NCBI GenBank assembly: GCA_965662885.1
Contig: CBFIJI010000084.1
Coordinates: forward strand, 1-9,349
DNA from: CBFIJI01 sp965662885
Lineage (GTDB): Bacteria > Bacteroidota > Bacteroidia > Flavobacteriales > Flavobacteriaceae
Reading direction: 5' to 3'
DNA: 9,349 nt
A program made the translations under genes and the position numbers. Position 1 is the first letter of the stretch. Every line of letters starts with the position of its first letter. Positions 1-8,500 of the stretch are shown here, in pieces. A model generated the notes under the pieces. The model was not told the DNA's origin. It ran no database searches and worked only from the letters and a program-made list of their open reading frames with translations.

Positions 1-44
1 TTGGTGAGTAGTTTCTCTTAAATAATGTTCTATTGTACTATACT

Positions 45-85
45 AAAAAACCCCGTTCTAAAAATGGAACGGGGTTTTATTTTTT
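45..85. terminator. Bidirectional intrinsic terminator
   Basis: A perfect 8-bp stem (CCCCGTTC at 51-58 with GAACGGGG at 67-74) encloses an 8-nt loop. An A tract at 45-50 lies on one side and a T-rich run at 75-85 on the other. Read on the minus strand the hairpin is followed by six T, so it ends transcription about 25-65 nt after the stop codon of the 427-residue lipoprotein. Read on the plus strand it is followed by TTTTATTTTTT, so it would also stop transcription arriving from the left. It marks the 3' end of the minus-strand cluster. No other hairpin of this strength was seen in the window. Confidence 0.93.
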
Positions 86-110
86 AGGGCTGTACTGCCT
101 CTTTGATTTT

Positions 111-1394
111 CTAATTCACTTCCCGTAAAACGACATTATCGATAAAGATGCCATCCCCAAAGTTCCCATCATAATTCCCGGCTTTAATTACCAAGATAAG
201 GGTGCCTTCTGGGGTTAGGTCACTATCGGAAAAGACAACAGTTCCATTACTGTTGAGTAGAGAATCGTCTGGGATGGGACAGCCTCCAGCAGCAATACTG
301 TAAATATCACCATCATAAGCATTGATACCGCAGTTTTCATTTTCACCAAAACTTTTGACAAAAATCTCTACGCCTCCATCAGTATAATCATCACCGGCAG
401 CCTCAATCGTTTGTTTTCCAAAAAAGACTTCCAACCAAGAATTCGTGGTTCCGCCACTACGGACGTCCATATTGAATTGATAAGTCACTCCAGGGTCAAC
501 ATCAATTTCTTGCCAAAGCAATGCATTGGAGAAATTGATACCAGCAACACTTCTAAAGGCAAACTCTCCGTCCACAAATCCATGATTGACTGCATTGTCG
601 TCATTGGTCCATAGTTGTTTATACGTCCATCCATTGGTGTCGTTCATTTCACCGTCTAAGGCTAGGTTTTCACCCACAACAACTGGTGGCGCTTCGTCAA
701 CATTAAAATGAAACACCTCAGAGGTGGATCGATTTCCTGTGGCGTCAATGGTGACGACTTGCCAGTAATAGGTCAGGTCTTTTGCTACTGTTGCTTCATA
801 GGATTTTGAAGTAGAAGTCCCGGCTAAAGTCGAAGGAGGATTGGATGTATCCATCATGATTTCATAGGAAACGATGTCATTGTCCAAATCACTTACGGAC
901 CATTGGAGGTTTACTGTACCTTCATATACATTGGCGTCCACTTCTGGGCTGATCACTTCTGCCTGAAAAGGAACATGAGTTTCGTCAGCTAAACCAGCAT
1001 TGTGAAATTTCCATATTGCACTTTGTTTGGACGTCCCTGAAGCGGTATTAAGTGCTGTTACCGACCAGGAAAATGAAGTGCTTCGAAGTATGGTTACTGC
1101 AGCCGAGGTGTTGGTTACGGTAACCAATTGGTCTGAATTGGTATCTAAATTGGTAATTTCTAAAAGATAAGAGTCTGCGTTGGTCGCTTCATTCCATTGG
1201 AAGGTCACCTCGCTTTGTGTTTCGGAGATGATAGTTCCTTCATTACATTCTGTGTTGTTGTCTGGAAACACAAGTGTTATGGCTCCGGGTGTTATTACCG
1301 GTTCCGAGGTTCCCCCGTCACTACTACTGTCTTTGGAACATCCAAGAAATATCCCAAGACTTAAAATCAGTATGATATTATTGAATTGTTTCAT
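111..1394 (-). CDS. FN3-domain surface lipoprotein with C-terminal jelly-roll-like (putative carbohydrate-binding) domain
   Basis: This is a 427-residue predicted lipoprotein. It has a short basic start, a hydrophobic stretch, and a lipobox ending at Cys19 (IFLGC). The mature chain starts CSKDSSSDGG, a Ser/Asp-rich linker like those of surface-exposed flavobacterial lipoproteins. Two FN3/Ig-like beta domains follow at about 34-133 and 142-232, each with the Trp and Tyr core pattern (FQWNEATNADSYLLEI; YYWQVVTIDATGN). The region 242-427 begins NLALDGEMNDTNGW and ends GIFIDNVVLREV, the opening and closing pattern of CBM4/9-type jelly rolls. It is rich in Gly, Asp and Trp and has two Cys (355, 372) that could form a disulfide. 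I do not recognise a named family for this domain. The start codon overlaps the GH5 stop by one base (TAATG), so translation is probably coupled, and no Shine-Dalgarno is visible. The FN3 pair is related to that of the 238-residue lipoprotein. Likely role (inference): outer-surface glycan binding or docking partner of the GH5 enzyme. No catalytic motif is seen. Confidence 0.9.
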   Translation of the reverse strand: MKQFNNIILILSLGIFLGCSKDSSSDGGTSEPVITPGAITLVFPDNNTECNEGTIISETQSEVTFQWNEATNADSYLLEITNLDTNSDQLVTVTNTSAAVTILRSTSFSWSVTALNTASGTSKQSAIWKFHNAGLADETHVPFQAEVISPEVDANVYEGTVNLQWSVSDLDNDIVSYEIMMDTSNPPSTLAGTSTSKSYEATVAKDLTYYWQVVTIDATGNRSTSEVFHFNVDEAPPVVVGENLALDGEMNDTNGWTYKQLWTNDDNAVNHGFVDGEFAFRSVAGINFSNALLWQEIDVDPGVTYQFNMDVRSGGTTNSWLEVFFGKQTIEAAGDDYTDGGVEIFVKSFGENENCGINAYDGDIYSIAAGGCPIPDDSLLNSNGTVVFSDSDLTPEGTLILVIKAGNYDGNFGDGIFIDNVVLREVN

Positions 1395-4300
1395 TATTTG
1401 ATGAGTTTATAGTTGTATGTTTTATTGTCTTTGATCAGTTTAAGAATATAGAGTCCTTTGGGAAGGCTTTTGATGTCAATTTGTGACGAGCCTTTTCGAA
1501 CTTCCCGGTGGATTATATTTCCAGTGAGGTCATAAAGAACCATTTCTATAGGGTTTCGTTCTGTGTCACCAATGGTTATATAGATATAATCACCTGTCAG
1601 TGGGTTGGGATGCACCAGGGGTTCTTTGTTAAAGGCCATGGTTTCTTTATGTATCCCTTGACACTCTTCATCAGTTTTTACTGTTAAACTGTTGATATCC
1701 TTTCCTAAGGGTAAGGTGATACTACTTTCCTCGGTCACGTAGGTCTTTTCATTGAGTTCAATAAAATATCGCGATGCCCCGTTAAGATCAAGAGTAATGG
1801 TTTGTTCGTTAGTATCAATGGTAGAGCTAACGGCAAGATCCATAGGTTGTTCTACGGCAACCGTAAAACACTGTTGCAATTGTGGATAGTTCGTTAAGGT
1901 AAAGCATAAGGTATAGGAACCTGCTGGCAGTCCTGTAAAATCGGTTGTATTTGTAAATTCTTTGGAGACCGTTCCATTTCCAGTTAAACTGGCCGTATAA
2001 TCGTCAGTTGTTGCAGCAGTTACAAAAATTCCACCATTATCATTGGCGCGACAAGTTTCACTTTCAACGCGTATGGTAAAATTATTAATGCCAATGGTTG
2101 GGATGGCACACCCGTTTTCATCGATAATGGTCCCTTCGGGTGAATTTGGACAGTCATCCAATTCGTCAATAATGCCATCTTGGTCGGTGTCGGGCAATTC
2201 AATTTGTATCCAGTTGAGGTTAAAGTCTCCAGTAACCACTTTCATTCTTAAGGTTTGAAGTCCTTGGGTAAGGGGTATTTTTCCAAGAGTATCTTCCCAA
2301 ATTTGCCAACCACCTGTGACTGGGAAATCTATAGTGGTTAAAGCTGTTTCATCCCCAGAATCTGCTACCTCATAAAAAGTAACTCGTCCTGCTCGAGATT
2401 CAGCAGCTACTCGGAGTCGGATATCGTATTCCAAATCACGGGTTACATTGATTCTATAGTCGGCATAATCATCCGTACTGGTATAGCTTAAGTTGAGTCC
2501 ACCACCTTCATCAGTAGTCGTTTCTGTTTGAATTCCAAAAGTTTCAAAATAATTTTCTGCTTCAATTTTCCCTGGAATTTCAAAAATCTGGGGAATGGTA
2601 TTGTTTACCGGAAGTTCTGTGAATGTGGATAAGGTTTTACCCGCGTTGGTTTGTATTCCAGTTCCGTTATAACTCAATTGAACCACATCGCTATGGATAA
2701 GGTCGGTGTCAAAGTTCAGGGTGAGTTTACGTTCTGCATTTGCTTGAAGCTGCACTTCGGAAATTGTTTTTACCTCTCCATTGACAAGTAGCGTAAAGTC
2801 TACTTCCGATCCGGTTAGGGTAGTGCCATTTACTGATTGATTGAGAACGACTTCAATTTCGTTATTGGTTGCTCCCGTACCCGCATTTAAAACAGAAAAT
2901 GAAGCGGAATCAATCTCCCCTGTTTTTGTAAAAACCACACTACTCATATTGTAGGAGGTTGCACTATCGGCTCGAAAGGTCAAGGTGTGGGTGCCCGCTT
3001 CCAAAATCACATCAGTGATTTGTTGGGTGATAAAATTGGTCCATCCTCCAGTGGCTGAAATGGTTTGAATATCGGTGATGGCTTCATTGTTAAGATCAAA
3101 ATGATATTGTCCACCACTATCATTCGAGGCCACCCGAACATCCATGGAGTAGATTCCTGACTCTGTAACGTTAACCGTGTAGTTCATCCATTCTCCTTTG
3201 TTGATAAACCCGACATGAAAGCCATTGCTGTTCATCGTATCGGTATTGGATTCAATGTCAACCCCATCATTTCGATAGACCCATCCAGAATTCCATGCTT
3301 GAAAGGAGTTGGTGTTCAATTGATAGTTGGCGGTGTCAACATCATAGTATGCAAAGTTATTTTTTCCTAAATCATAATCCGACATATGAATGATCCCAGG
3401 GATTTGGTGTTGGGTGTAGGGGATGGTTTCATCGGTATGCGGCTGTCTTATTTTAGCATCATAGACATCTTTTTGGAAGGTGCAGTTTTGACTGTTGGTT
3501 TTATTGGCCAAATCCATCATTGCTGCATAGGCTACTTCTTCTGAGGGTTTCTCTACATTGCCTCTCCAGTATTCCAAAATGTTTCTGTAGCCATCGGTAA
3601 ATTCGATACCGTAAGGACCAACAATTGTTTCAATTCTTTTCATGGGCCACCACGACCACCCAATCCCATTTTGTTCAAACAAGCTGACGGCATCAGTGAA
3701 CCAAACATTGGAATTTTCACCAGACTCACCCATCCATAGGGGTACATTGTGTTGTTCTCTAATGTCAAGCACCCATTGAATAGATCCGGGATCATTATAG
3801 CTCCAGTATTTGTGAAAGCTATAGACCATATTGTCGTCCCATGGTGGGGTTAGACCTGTAAAGTCATTCGCAAACCAGTTTCCTTCAATAAAGATAATAT
3901 GGTTTTGATCGACCGTTCTTATGGCAGTTGTAATGTTTTCATACAATTCTCTGAGGGCTGTTCCTCCAGGTAAGTTCCAATTGACTTCGTTGATTAGGTC
4001 GTATCCTCCCATCCAAGGTTCGTCCACATAGCGTTCCGCCAGTTTTTGCCACAGGGCAACGGTTTTGCTTTTATTTTCATCACTTTCCCAAAGGGAAGGT
4101 TTGTCAGGATCGTAGTCTGATATGGCTGCATTGGCTCCTTGACCTCCTGGAGCTGCATGTAGATCGAGGATTAAATACATTTGATTTGCTTCACACCAAT
4201 CCAACAATTCATCAACCATTTCAAACCCTTTAGTAAGCCAAGTATTTTCCCCTTGAACGGGTTCGTCTTCAATAGGTAAGGTGAATAAATTGTAGTGCAT

Positions 4301-4633
4301 GGGAAGTCGGACACTATTGTAACCCCAAGTTGCTAATGAGTCAATATCTGCCTTGGTTACGTGGTTGTCCAACCACGCTTGAAAAAATTCATCTGTTTTT
4401 GTCTCCCCGAAAAGTTCAATTAAACGTTCTCTAAATTCATGTTGAGTGTCGGCAACATCGGAAGATTGCATCATATAGCCTTCCATCAACATCCAGCCGC
4501 CAAGGCCCATCCCTTTGAGAATCACCTCATCTCCATTTTCATCTACTATCTTCTTTCCTGAAGTCGTTAATCCTTGTCCCCAAAGCACAGTACAGGATAA
4601 TATTATAGTAAATAATATTAATCGTAATTTCAT
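1394..4633 (-). CDS. Secreted GH5 glycoside hydrolase (cellulase superfamily) with two CBM6-like domains and T9SS sorting domain
   Basis: This 1079-residue exported enzyme has a signal peptide at 1-20, probably cut near LWG-Q. The GH5 (beta/alpha)8 catalytic domain spans about 20-375. Visible active-site elements are Arg109 (VRLP), His159 (LDLHAAPGG), acid/base Glu216 (LINE), His274 (SFHKYW), nucleophile Glu303 (WMGES) and Trp329 (WSWWP), so it looks catalytically intact. The GLGGWMLMEG segment near residue 45 resembles beta-glucan-active GH5 enzymes, but subfamily and substrate cannot be fixed by eye. Then come a divergent CBM6-like domain (about 411-570), an Ig-like linker domain (575-675), a canonical CBM6 (681-813, IEAENY near 690), one thrombospondin-3-type calcium repeat (815-842, Cys828 and Cys842), an NNFTI beta-sandwich pair (850-1000) and a T9SS type A domain (1006-1079). 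The start is preceded by A-rich sequence typical of Bacteroidota, without a Shine-Dalgarno. The enzyme probably cleaves a beta-linked polysaccharide outside the cell. The overlapping lipoprotein gene downstream is its likely partner. Confidence 0.95.
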   Translation of the reverse strand: MKLRLILFTIILSCTVLWGQGLTTSGKKIVDENGDEVILKGMGLGGWMLMEGYMMQSSDVADTQHEFRERLIELFGETKTDEFFQAWLDNHVTKADIDSLATWGYNSVRLPMHYNLFTLPIEDEPVQGENTWLTKGFEMVDELLDWCEANQMYLILDLHAAPGGQGANAAISDYDPDKPSLWESDENKSKTVALWQKLAERYVDEPWMGGYDLINEVNWNLPGGTALRELYENITTAIRTVDQNHIIFIEGNWFANDFTGLTPPWDDNMVYSFHKYWSYNDPGSIQWVLDIREQHNVPLWMGESGENSNVWFTDAVSLFEQNGIGWSWWPMKRIETIVGPYGIEFTDGYRNILEYWRGNVEKPSEEVAYAAMMDLANKTNSQNCTFQKDVYDAKIRQPHTDETIPYTQHQIPGIIHMSDYDLGKNNFAYYDVDTANYQLNTNSFQAWNSGWVYRNDGVDIESNTDTMNSNGFHVGFINKGEWMNYTVNVTESGIYSMDVRVASNDSGGQYHFDLNNEAITDIQTISATGGWTNFITQQITDVILEAGTHTLTFRADSATSYNMSSVVFTKTGEIDSASFSVLNAGTGATNNEIEVVLNQSVNGTTLTGSEVDFTLLVNGEVKTISEVQLQANAERKLTLNFDTDLIHSDVVQLSYNGTGIQTNAGKTLSTFTELPVNNTIPQIFEIPGKIEAENYFETFGIQTETTTDEGGGLNLSYTSTDDYADYRINVTRDLEYDIRLRVAAESRAGRVTFYEVADSGDETALTTIDFPVTGGWQIWEDTLGKIPLTQGLQTLRMKVVTGDFNLNWIQIELPDTDQDGIIDELDDCPNSPEGTIIDENGCAIPTIGINNFTIRVESETCRANDNGGIFVTAATTDDYTASLTGNGTVSKEFTNTTDFTGLPAGSYTLCFTLTNYPQLQQCFTVAVEQPMDLAVSSTIDTNEQTITLDLNGASRYFIELNEKTYVTEESSITLPLGKDINSLTVKTDEECQGIHKETMAFNKEPLVHPNPLTGDYIYITIGDTERNPIEMVLYDLTGNIIHREVRKGSSQIDIKSLPKGLYILKLIKDNKTYNYKLIK
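1397..1618 (-). other. T9SS type A C-terminal sorting domain of the GH5 enzyme
   Basis: Residues 1006-1079 show the features of the type A sorting family: a VHPNPLTGDYIYI opening, a central MVLYDLTGNII strand, a DIKSLPKGLYILKL strand and a Lys-rich end (YKLIK). In known systems this domain directs passage through the type IX outer-membrane translocon and is then removed, often with attachment to surface lipopolysaccharide. It shows that the enzyme is exported beyond the outer membrane. Confidence 0.93.
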
Positions 4634-4668
4634 TTTGGTTTTTTTAATTTAAATCTTTTTTAAAAATA

Positions 4669-4706
4669 GAAAACTACTTTCATTTTAAATAAAAAAACGA
4701 CAACAA
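4669..4706 (-). promoter_or_regulatory. Weak candidate Bacteroidota promoter for the GH5-lipoprotein pair
   Basis: On the minus strand TAGTTTTC (4676-4669) matches 7 of 8 positions of the Bacteroidota -7 element TAnnTTTG. TTGTTG (4706-4701) lies upstream, but with a 24-nt spacer, longer than usual for a -33 element. A start site here would leave a 5' leader of roughly 30 nt before the GH5 ATG. The region is extremely AT-rich, so a chance match is quite possible. The rest of the 176-bp gap shows no terminator hairpin and no small gene. Confidence 0.28.
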
Positions 4707-4762
4707 TTTGTATTCGTAAGGTTTAATTTGGGGTAATTTATCGTATTTCGATTCTTTTTTTT

Positions 4763-4776
4763 CGGAAACGTTTTTT
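4763..4776 (-). promoter_or_regulatory. LacI-family operator-like palindrome
   Basis: The plus-strand sequence CGGAAACGTTTTTT contains a perfect 8-bp palindrome AAACGTTT (4766-4773) around a central CG. One flank is GG but the other is TT, so only one half-site is complete. LacI/GalR-family regulators of sugar-use genes bind operators of the general form GGAAACGTTTCC. The site is about 130 bp upstream of the GH5 start, in the only intergenic gap of the cluster, which fits control of the glycanase pair. No regulator gene is present in the window, so this is a motif match only. Confidence 0.3.
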
Positions 4777-4809
4777 AAAGTCTTCTCCTTATTGTTTGAG
4801 TTAATGCTA

Positions 4810-5526
4810 CTAAAAGGAGCGACTAAGCTTTTGAACGCTTTGATTTCCCTCCTGATCACGTAAACGAACGTGTAACCAAAAAGGGGAGGTCCACACTATA
4901 TTTTGGAGGAGAACTTTGTGTTCAATAGATTCTCCTGTGGAGAAGGGTACCTGTTGATTCAAGGCATATTCTGTGGGAGAATCAAAATCGGAATTATCTG
5001 CCGCTAAAACATCATAGAACAAGGTATCTCCGTCTTGGTCTTGAAATTTTAAGGTGATGGTTTGTGCTGCTTTATCTATGATTACAGCATTTATTGATGG
5101 GATGTAATTGGGCATATTTTCTCCAGAGGTAGTTGCAGTAAAGGTTTTGGAGGTATTTTTACCGGATTTATTTTCAGCGGTGACATTCCACGTAAATAGG
5201 CGATTCTTTACTATTTCGATTTTGAGTGAAGTGTTTTTGGTGCTTTTTGAATGCAGTTCTACACCGTTTTGGTCAAAAATACGCAGCTGGTAGTTGGTTG
5301 CATTGCGTGCGCTTTTCCATTTGAATTCAACATATAAAGTAGTGTCTTCTTTATTTATGTTCCCTTGGCAAATTGCATTATCCAAGGGTTGGAGTAAACT
5401 AATATTGCCAGGTTTGGGTATTTCTGGGGTTTTTAATTGTTGCGTTTGATTTAAGGGTTCGTTTTTTGAACACGAATAAATTATCAAAGCTCCTAAGAGA
5501 CAAAAAGTAAATGAGTTAAAGGTCAT
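4810..5526 (-). CDS. Tandem FN3-like lipoprotein paired with the metalloprotease
   Basis: This is a 238-residue predicted lipoprotein with a hydrophobic signal at 1-18 and a lipobox ending at Cys19 (IIYSC). The mature start is CSKNEP, followed by a Gln/Pro-rich linker (25-40). Two beta-sandwich FN3-like domains follow, at about 38-134 (FKWKSARNATNYQLRI; FTWNVTAENKSGK) and 140-235 (ITLKFQDQDGDTLFYDV; FWLHVRLRDQEGNQS). It aligns with the first 230 residues or so of the 427-residue lipoprotein, including PGxIxLxxP, a following Cys, the core Trp and the NAxxY motif, but it lacks that protein's C-terminal domain. Its ATG overlaps the protease stop codon by four bases (ATGA), the typical arrangement of translationally coupled genes, and the upstream bases are A-rich with no Shine-Dalgarno. 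No enzymatic motif is visible. Anchored in the outer membrane, it may hold, assist or inhibit the adjacent T9SS protease; this rests on gene order only. Confidence 0.88.
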   Translation of the reverse strand: MTFNSFTFCLLGALIIYSCSKNEPLNQTQQLKTPEIPKPGNISLLQPLDNAICQGNINKEDTTLYVEFKWKSARNATNYQLRIFDQNGVELHSKSTKNTSLKIEIVKNRLFTWNVTAENKSGKNTSKTFTATTSGENMPNYIPSINAVIIDKAAQTITLKFQDQDGDTLFYDVLAADNSDFDSPTEYALNQQVPFSTGESIEHKVLLQNIVWTSPFWLHVRLRDQEGNQSVQKLSRSF

Positions 5527-8500
5527 TTTTTCACAATGTATTTAAATTCGATTTTTTCTTCCAAATTCGTTGCGCTGATCAAGTAAATCCCAGTAGGGAA
5601 TGAGCTAATATCGATTTTCATTTGTGGTTCAGCTTGTTTTTCAAACAATATCCCACCAGTAGTACTGAAAATTCTGAGGATTCCTTTCGCTCCTTCCACA
5701 TAGATCCAGTCGGCGGTTGGATTTGGATAAATACTAAAGTTTTTTTGTAGAAATATTTTTTCTTTAAAACTTATTTGACAGGATTGATCTCCTTTGATTT
5801 CAATTTGATTTTCGCCAGGATAAAGATAAAATCCTAAGGTATTGGGTTCAATGGTTGAGAATTGAACCTTCTTTTGAAAATTCCCATTGATAAATATGGA
5901 GTAATTTTTAGATCCTGAAGCAGTGTACTGTATTTTACTTGTTTTTCGATTAATATCAAGTTTTGATGCGGTTAACGGTACACTTTCACCAATGACCACA
6001 GTATATCCATTAATAGCACTACCCAATTGGTCACTAAAATGGAAGTTTAGTGTATAATTTCCAGGCAATAGGTTGGAAATTTCATAATCATCATTGGCTA
6101 AAACACGTTCGAATTCTTGTTGGTAATTTTCTGAACTTACGGTAATGTCAAAATAATAGGGGGATGCATTGTTGATTTTTATGTAACCGTTAGCAGTATT
6201 TGGGCAACTTGGGGTGTAACCACTTATTGTAAAATTATTTGCAGAAAGAACTAGCCCCCCCAATACGTCAACAGTGGCTCCCTCAGGGGTGTTGTTGAAT
6301 TGATCAAGATGGTCCATGACTCCATCATCATCACTGTCTACGGAATTCAGAGGACATCCTGAGCTGTCAACAGCTGCGTCTTTAGGTGTTTCAGAACAAA
6401 GATCATCGGCATTAATAACCCCATCTTGATCACTATCCAATTGATTGTTTGAACAACCATTAAAATCGACCATTTCTCCAGCCTCAGAAAAGGGACAAAA
6501 ATCTGTAGGATTTTTAATCCCGTCCTGATCACTGTCAAAGGTGTCGCAACTTTCAGCATAGGTAGTTATAGCTCCTTTTTTCCAATTGCTGTAAATCCCA
6601 TCTGCTGCTTCTGCTTTAGTGGCATCGTCCACTTCAACACAGACCAAATATGGGTTGTTCTCTAAATCAACGGTCCTGAGAAGGGGGTTGTTTCCATTTT
6701 TAAGGCTTAAAAAGTTAAGTTGAGTATTGTTAAGTTCTACAGAAGTTAATTGGGTATTTCTTGATAAATCAAGGTAGGTTACCAAGGTGTTGGATAAGGC
6801 TAGGTTTTTTAACGTGGAATTTTCACCCAAGGTTATTTTTTTTAGTGGATTATTATTGGCAAAAAACAAGCTTAATTTGGTATTTTCTTGGAGGTCTATT
6901 TCTGTTATTTTATTATTTAAAATATTTAATTCATTGAGTTTTTTATTGTTTTTTAATTCCAAGTTAGTTAACTCATTATCACTAACATTTAGGTTTTTTA
7001 ATTCAACATAAGAGGACAGATCAATGGTGCTTAGATTGTTACTATTAAGCCATAAAAAATTAATCTTGGAATTGGGGGCTAATTGAATTTGTTTAAGGTG
7101 GTTATTTTTTAGATTAAGAGCTGTTAAATTATTATTTTCTGAAAAATTAGCAACTTCAATTTCGTTGTTGTTTGCTTTTAACTGATAAAGCATTTCAAAA
7201 GCTTCGATTCCAGTCAAATCCTTGATTTTTGAATAGCTTAAATCAAGAACTTTAATGTTTTTAATAGCTTCGGTAACGACATAATCATCCATGGTGGTGT
7301 CATATCCTAATCCAATCAATACTGCTTCAAAATGATCATCGGGGATAAAGGTTCTATTGTCACTTTGAGTCGTAAATGAAAAAGTTTCTGAATAGGGACT
7401 TTCACCACAGGAATTTATTGCTTTAACCCGCCAATAGTATTGGGAATTGAAATCCAGTTGATTCACCTCATACTTATTTTGCTTGCTATAATTTTGGGAT
7501 ATAGCTGTCTTAAAGTTTTTATCTTTAGTAATTTCAAGAATATAGCCAGATGCCTGACTGTCATTTTGCCATTCTAAAACGAGGGGTAAGGGCGAATTTT
7601 TTTGGGTGTCATAGGGACTAATAAGTTTTGGAGATCGATTTAGGGTTTCCGAAATCCACAGGGTCAATTGGTTCGCTGTCACTTTACCGCTGGCAGTGGT
7701 TGCTTTAACTATAAAATTATTTTCTCTAGATTTTAGGTTGTTTAAATAATCAATTTTTAAGGTGACGGTAGTGTCTTCTGAGTTGCTTTCTGGAGTAAAT
7801 TCTGCGGTAACCCCTTCCAGTCCTTCGATAGAAAATTGTACATTCTCATTAAAATCATTAAGCGTTTTAAAGCTTAATGTATAGCTAACCTGAGTGGTTT
7901 CATCCAAACAGACTGTTTTTGATTTCTCGTTTGATGGTACATCGATGATAAAATCAGCTTTTTTAATTGCAAGAGGTACATTATTAATATCAAAAAATAG
8001 TTGATTATTTCCCCGAATCATGATACGTCCTTTTATGGTTTCTATTTCTTGTGGAACGGAAAATTCATAAACTCCTGAATTGGGTACTGCTTTTGCCAAT
8101 TCATAAGAAAAATGTGCTCCTCCATCTGTGGAGAATAAAATATCCACTAAAGGTGTATTAACGGCACCTTTATCGGTATTGGCGACGTCCCAATGGATTT
8201 GTTGTTGGGTGCCTATATACCAAAAGTCGGCTGCTTTATTCTGTGAGGTAATTTGAAAAGGACCTGCCTCATCGGTTACTGTAATCACTTTATTGTCTGT
8301 TGCAATTCCGCCACCCCTTAGGTCATTGTCACGGACAGTAAATGTAAAGTTCAAGATCCTTTTTACAGAAGGAAGTACTTCCCAAGTATTAGCAAGAACA
8401 CCTTGGTTGACGGTTTGCAAATTGGGCAAATATCGGTTCGGTGATGGACTAGGAGGTAACCACCGAAACATTGGTCCAATTGGGGAATTGTTTTGTGGTG

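Noticed and set aside
1..21. Possible last codons of a plus-strand gene ending at TAA 19-21
   Set aside because: Only six codons are visible and all three frames stop within the first 21 bases, so it cannot be supported as a feature. It is kept only as a note to the bidirectional terminator.
2043..2258. Plus-strand open frame inside the GH5 gene, and similar ones at 411-614, 1180-1401, 5108-5293, 6787-7011, 8293-8529 and 8493-8678
   Set aside because: They lie wholly or almost wholly antisense to genes with clear domain homology. They show no recognisable protein features and look like shadows of codon usage.
4592..4594. Cys14 of the GH5 signal peptide (IILSC) as a lipobox
   Set aside because: The residue before Ser is Leu, which fits the lipobox poorly, and the hydrophobic stretch continues past the Cys. 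A T9SS cargo is expected to use an ordinary signal peptide, here cut near residue 20.
111..4633. A canonical polysaccharide utilisation locus
   Set aside because: A GH5 enzyme and a surface lipoprotein are present, but no SusC/SusD-like pair, transporter or sensor is in the window. The lipoprotein is an FN3/beta-sandwich protein, not SusD-like.
4634..4809. A small gene or RNA in the gap between the two gene pairs
   Set aside because: The gap is AT-rich with no stable hairpin, and no open frame with recognisable protein features was noticed. Only weak regulatory motifs are seen.
6255..6261. Run of seven C that might hide a frameshift in the metalloprotease
   Set aside because: The reading frame gives calcium-repeat sequence before the run and the NNFTI module and T9SS domain after it, so the frame is correct as read.
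6546..7352. DNA-level tandem repeat or CRISPR-like array in the periodic region
   Set aside because: The 63-bp periodicity comes from the 21-residue LRR pattern. The units differ at base level and there are no identical repeats separated by unique spacers.
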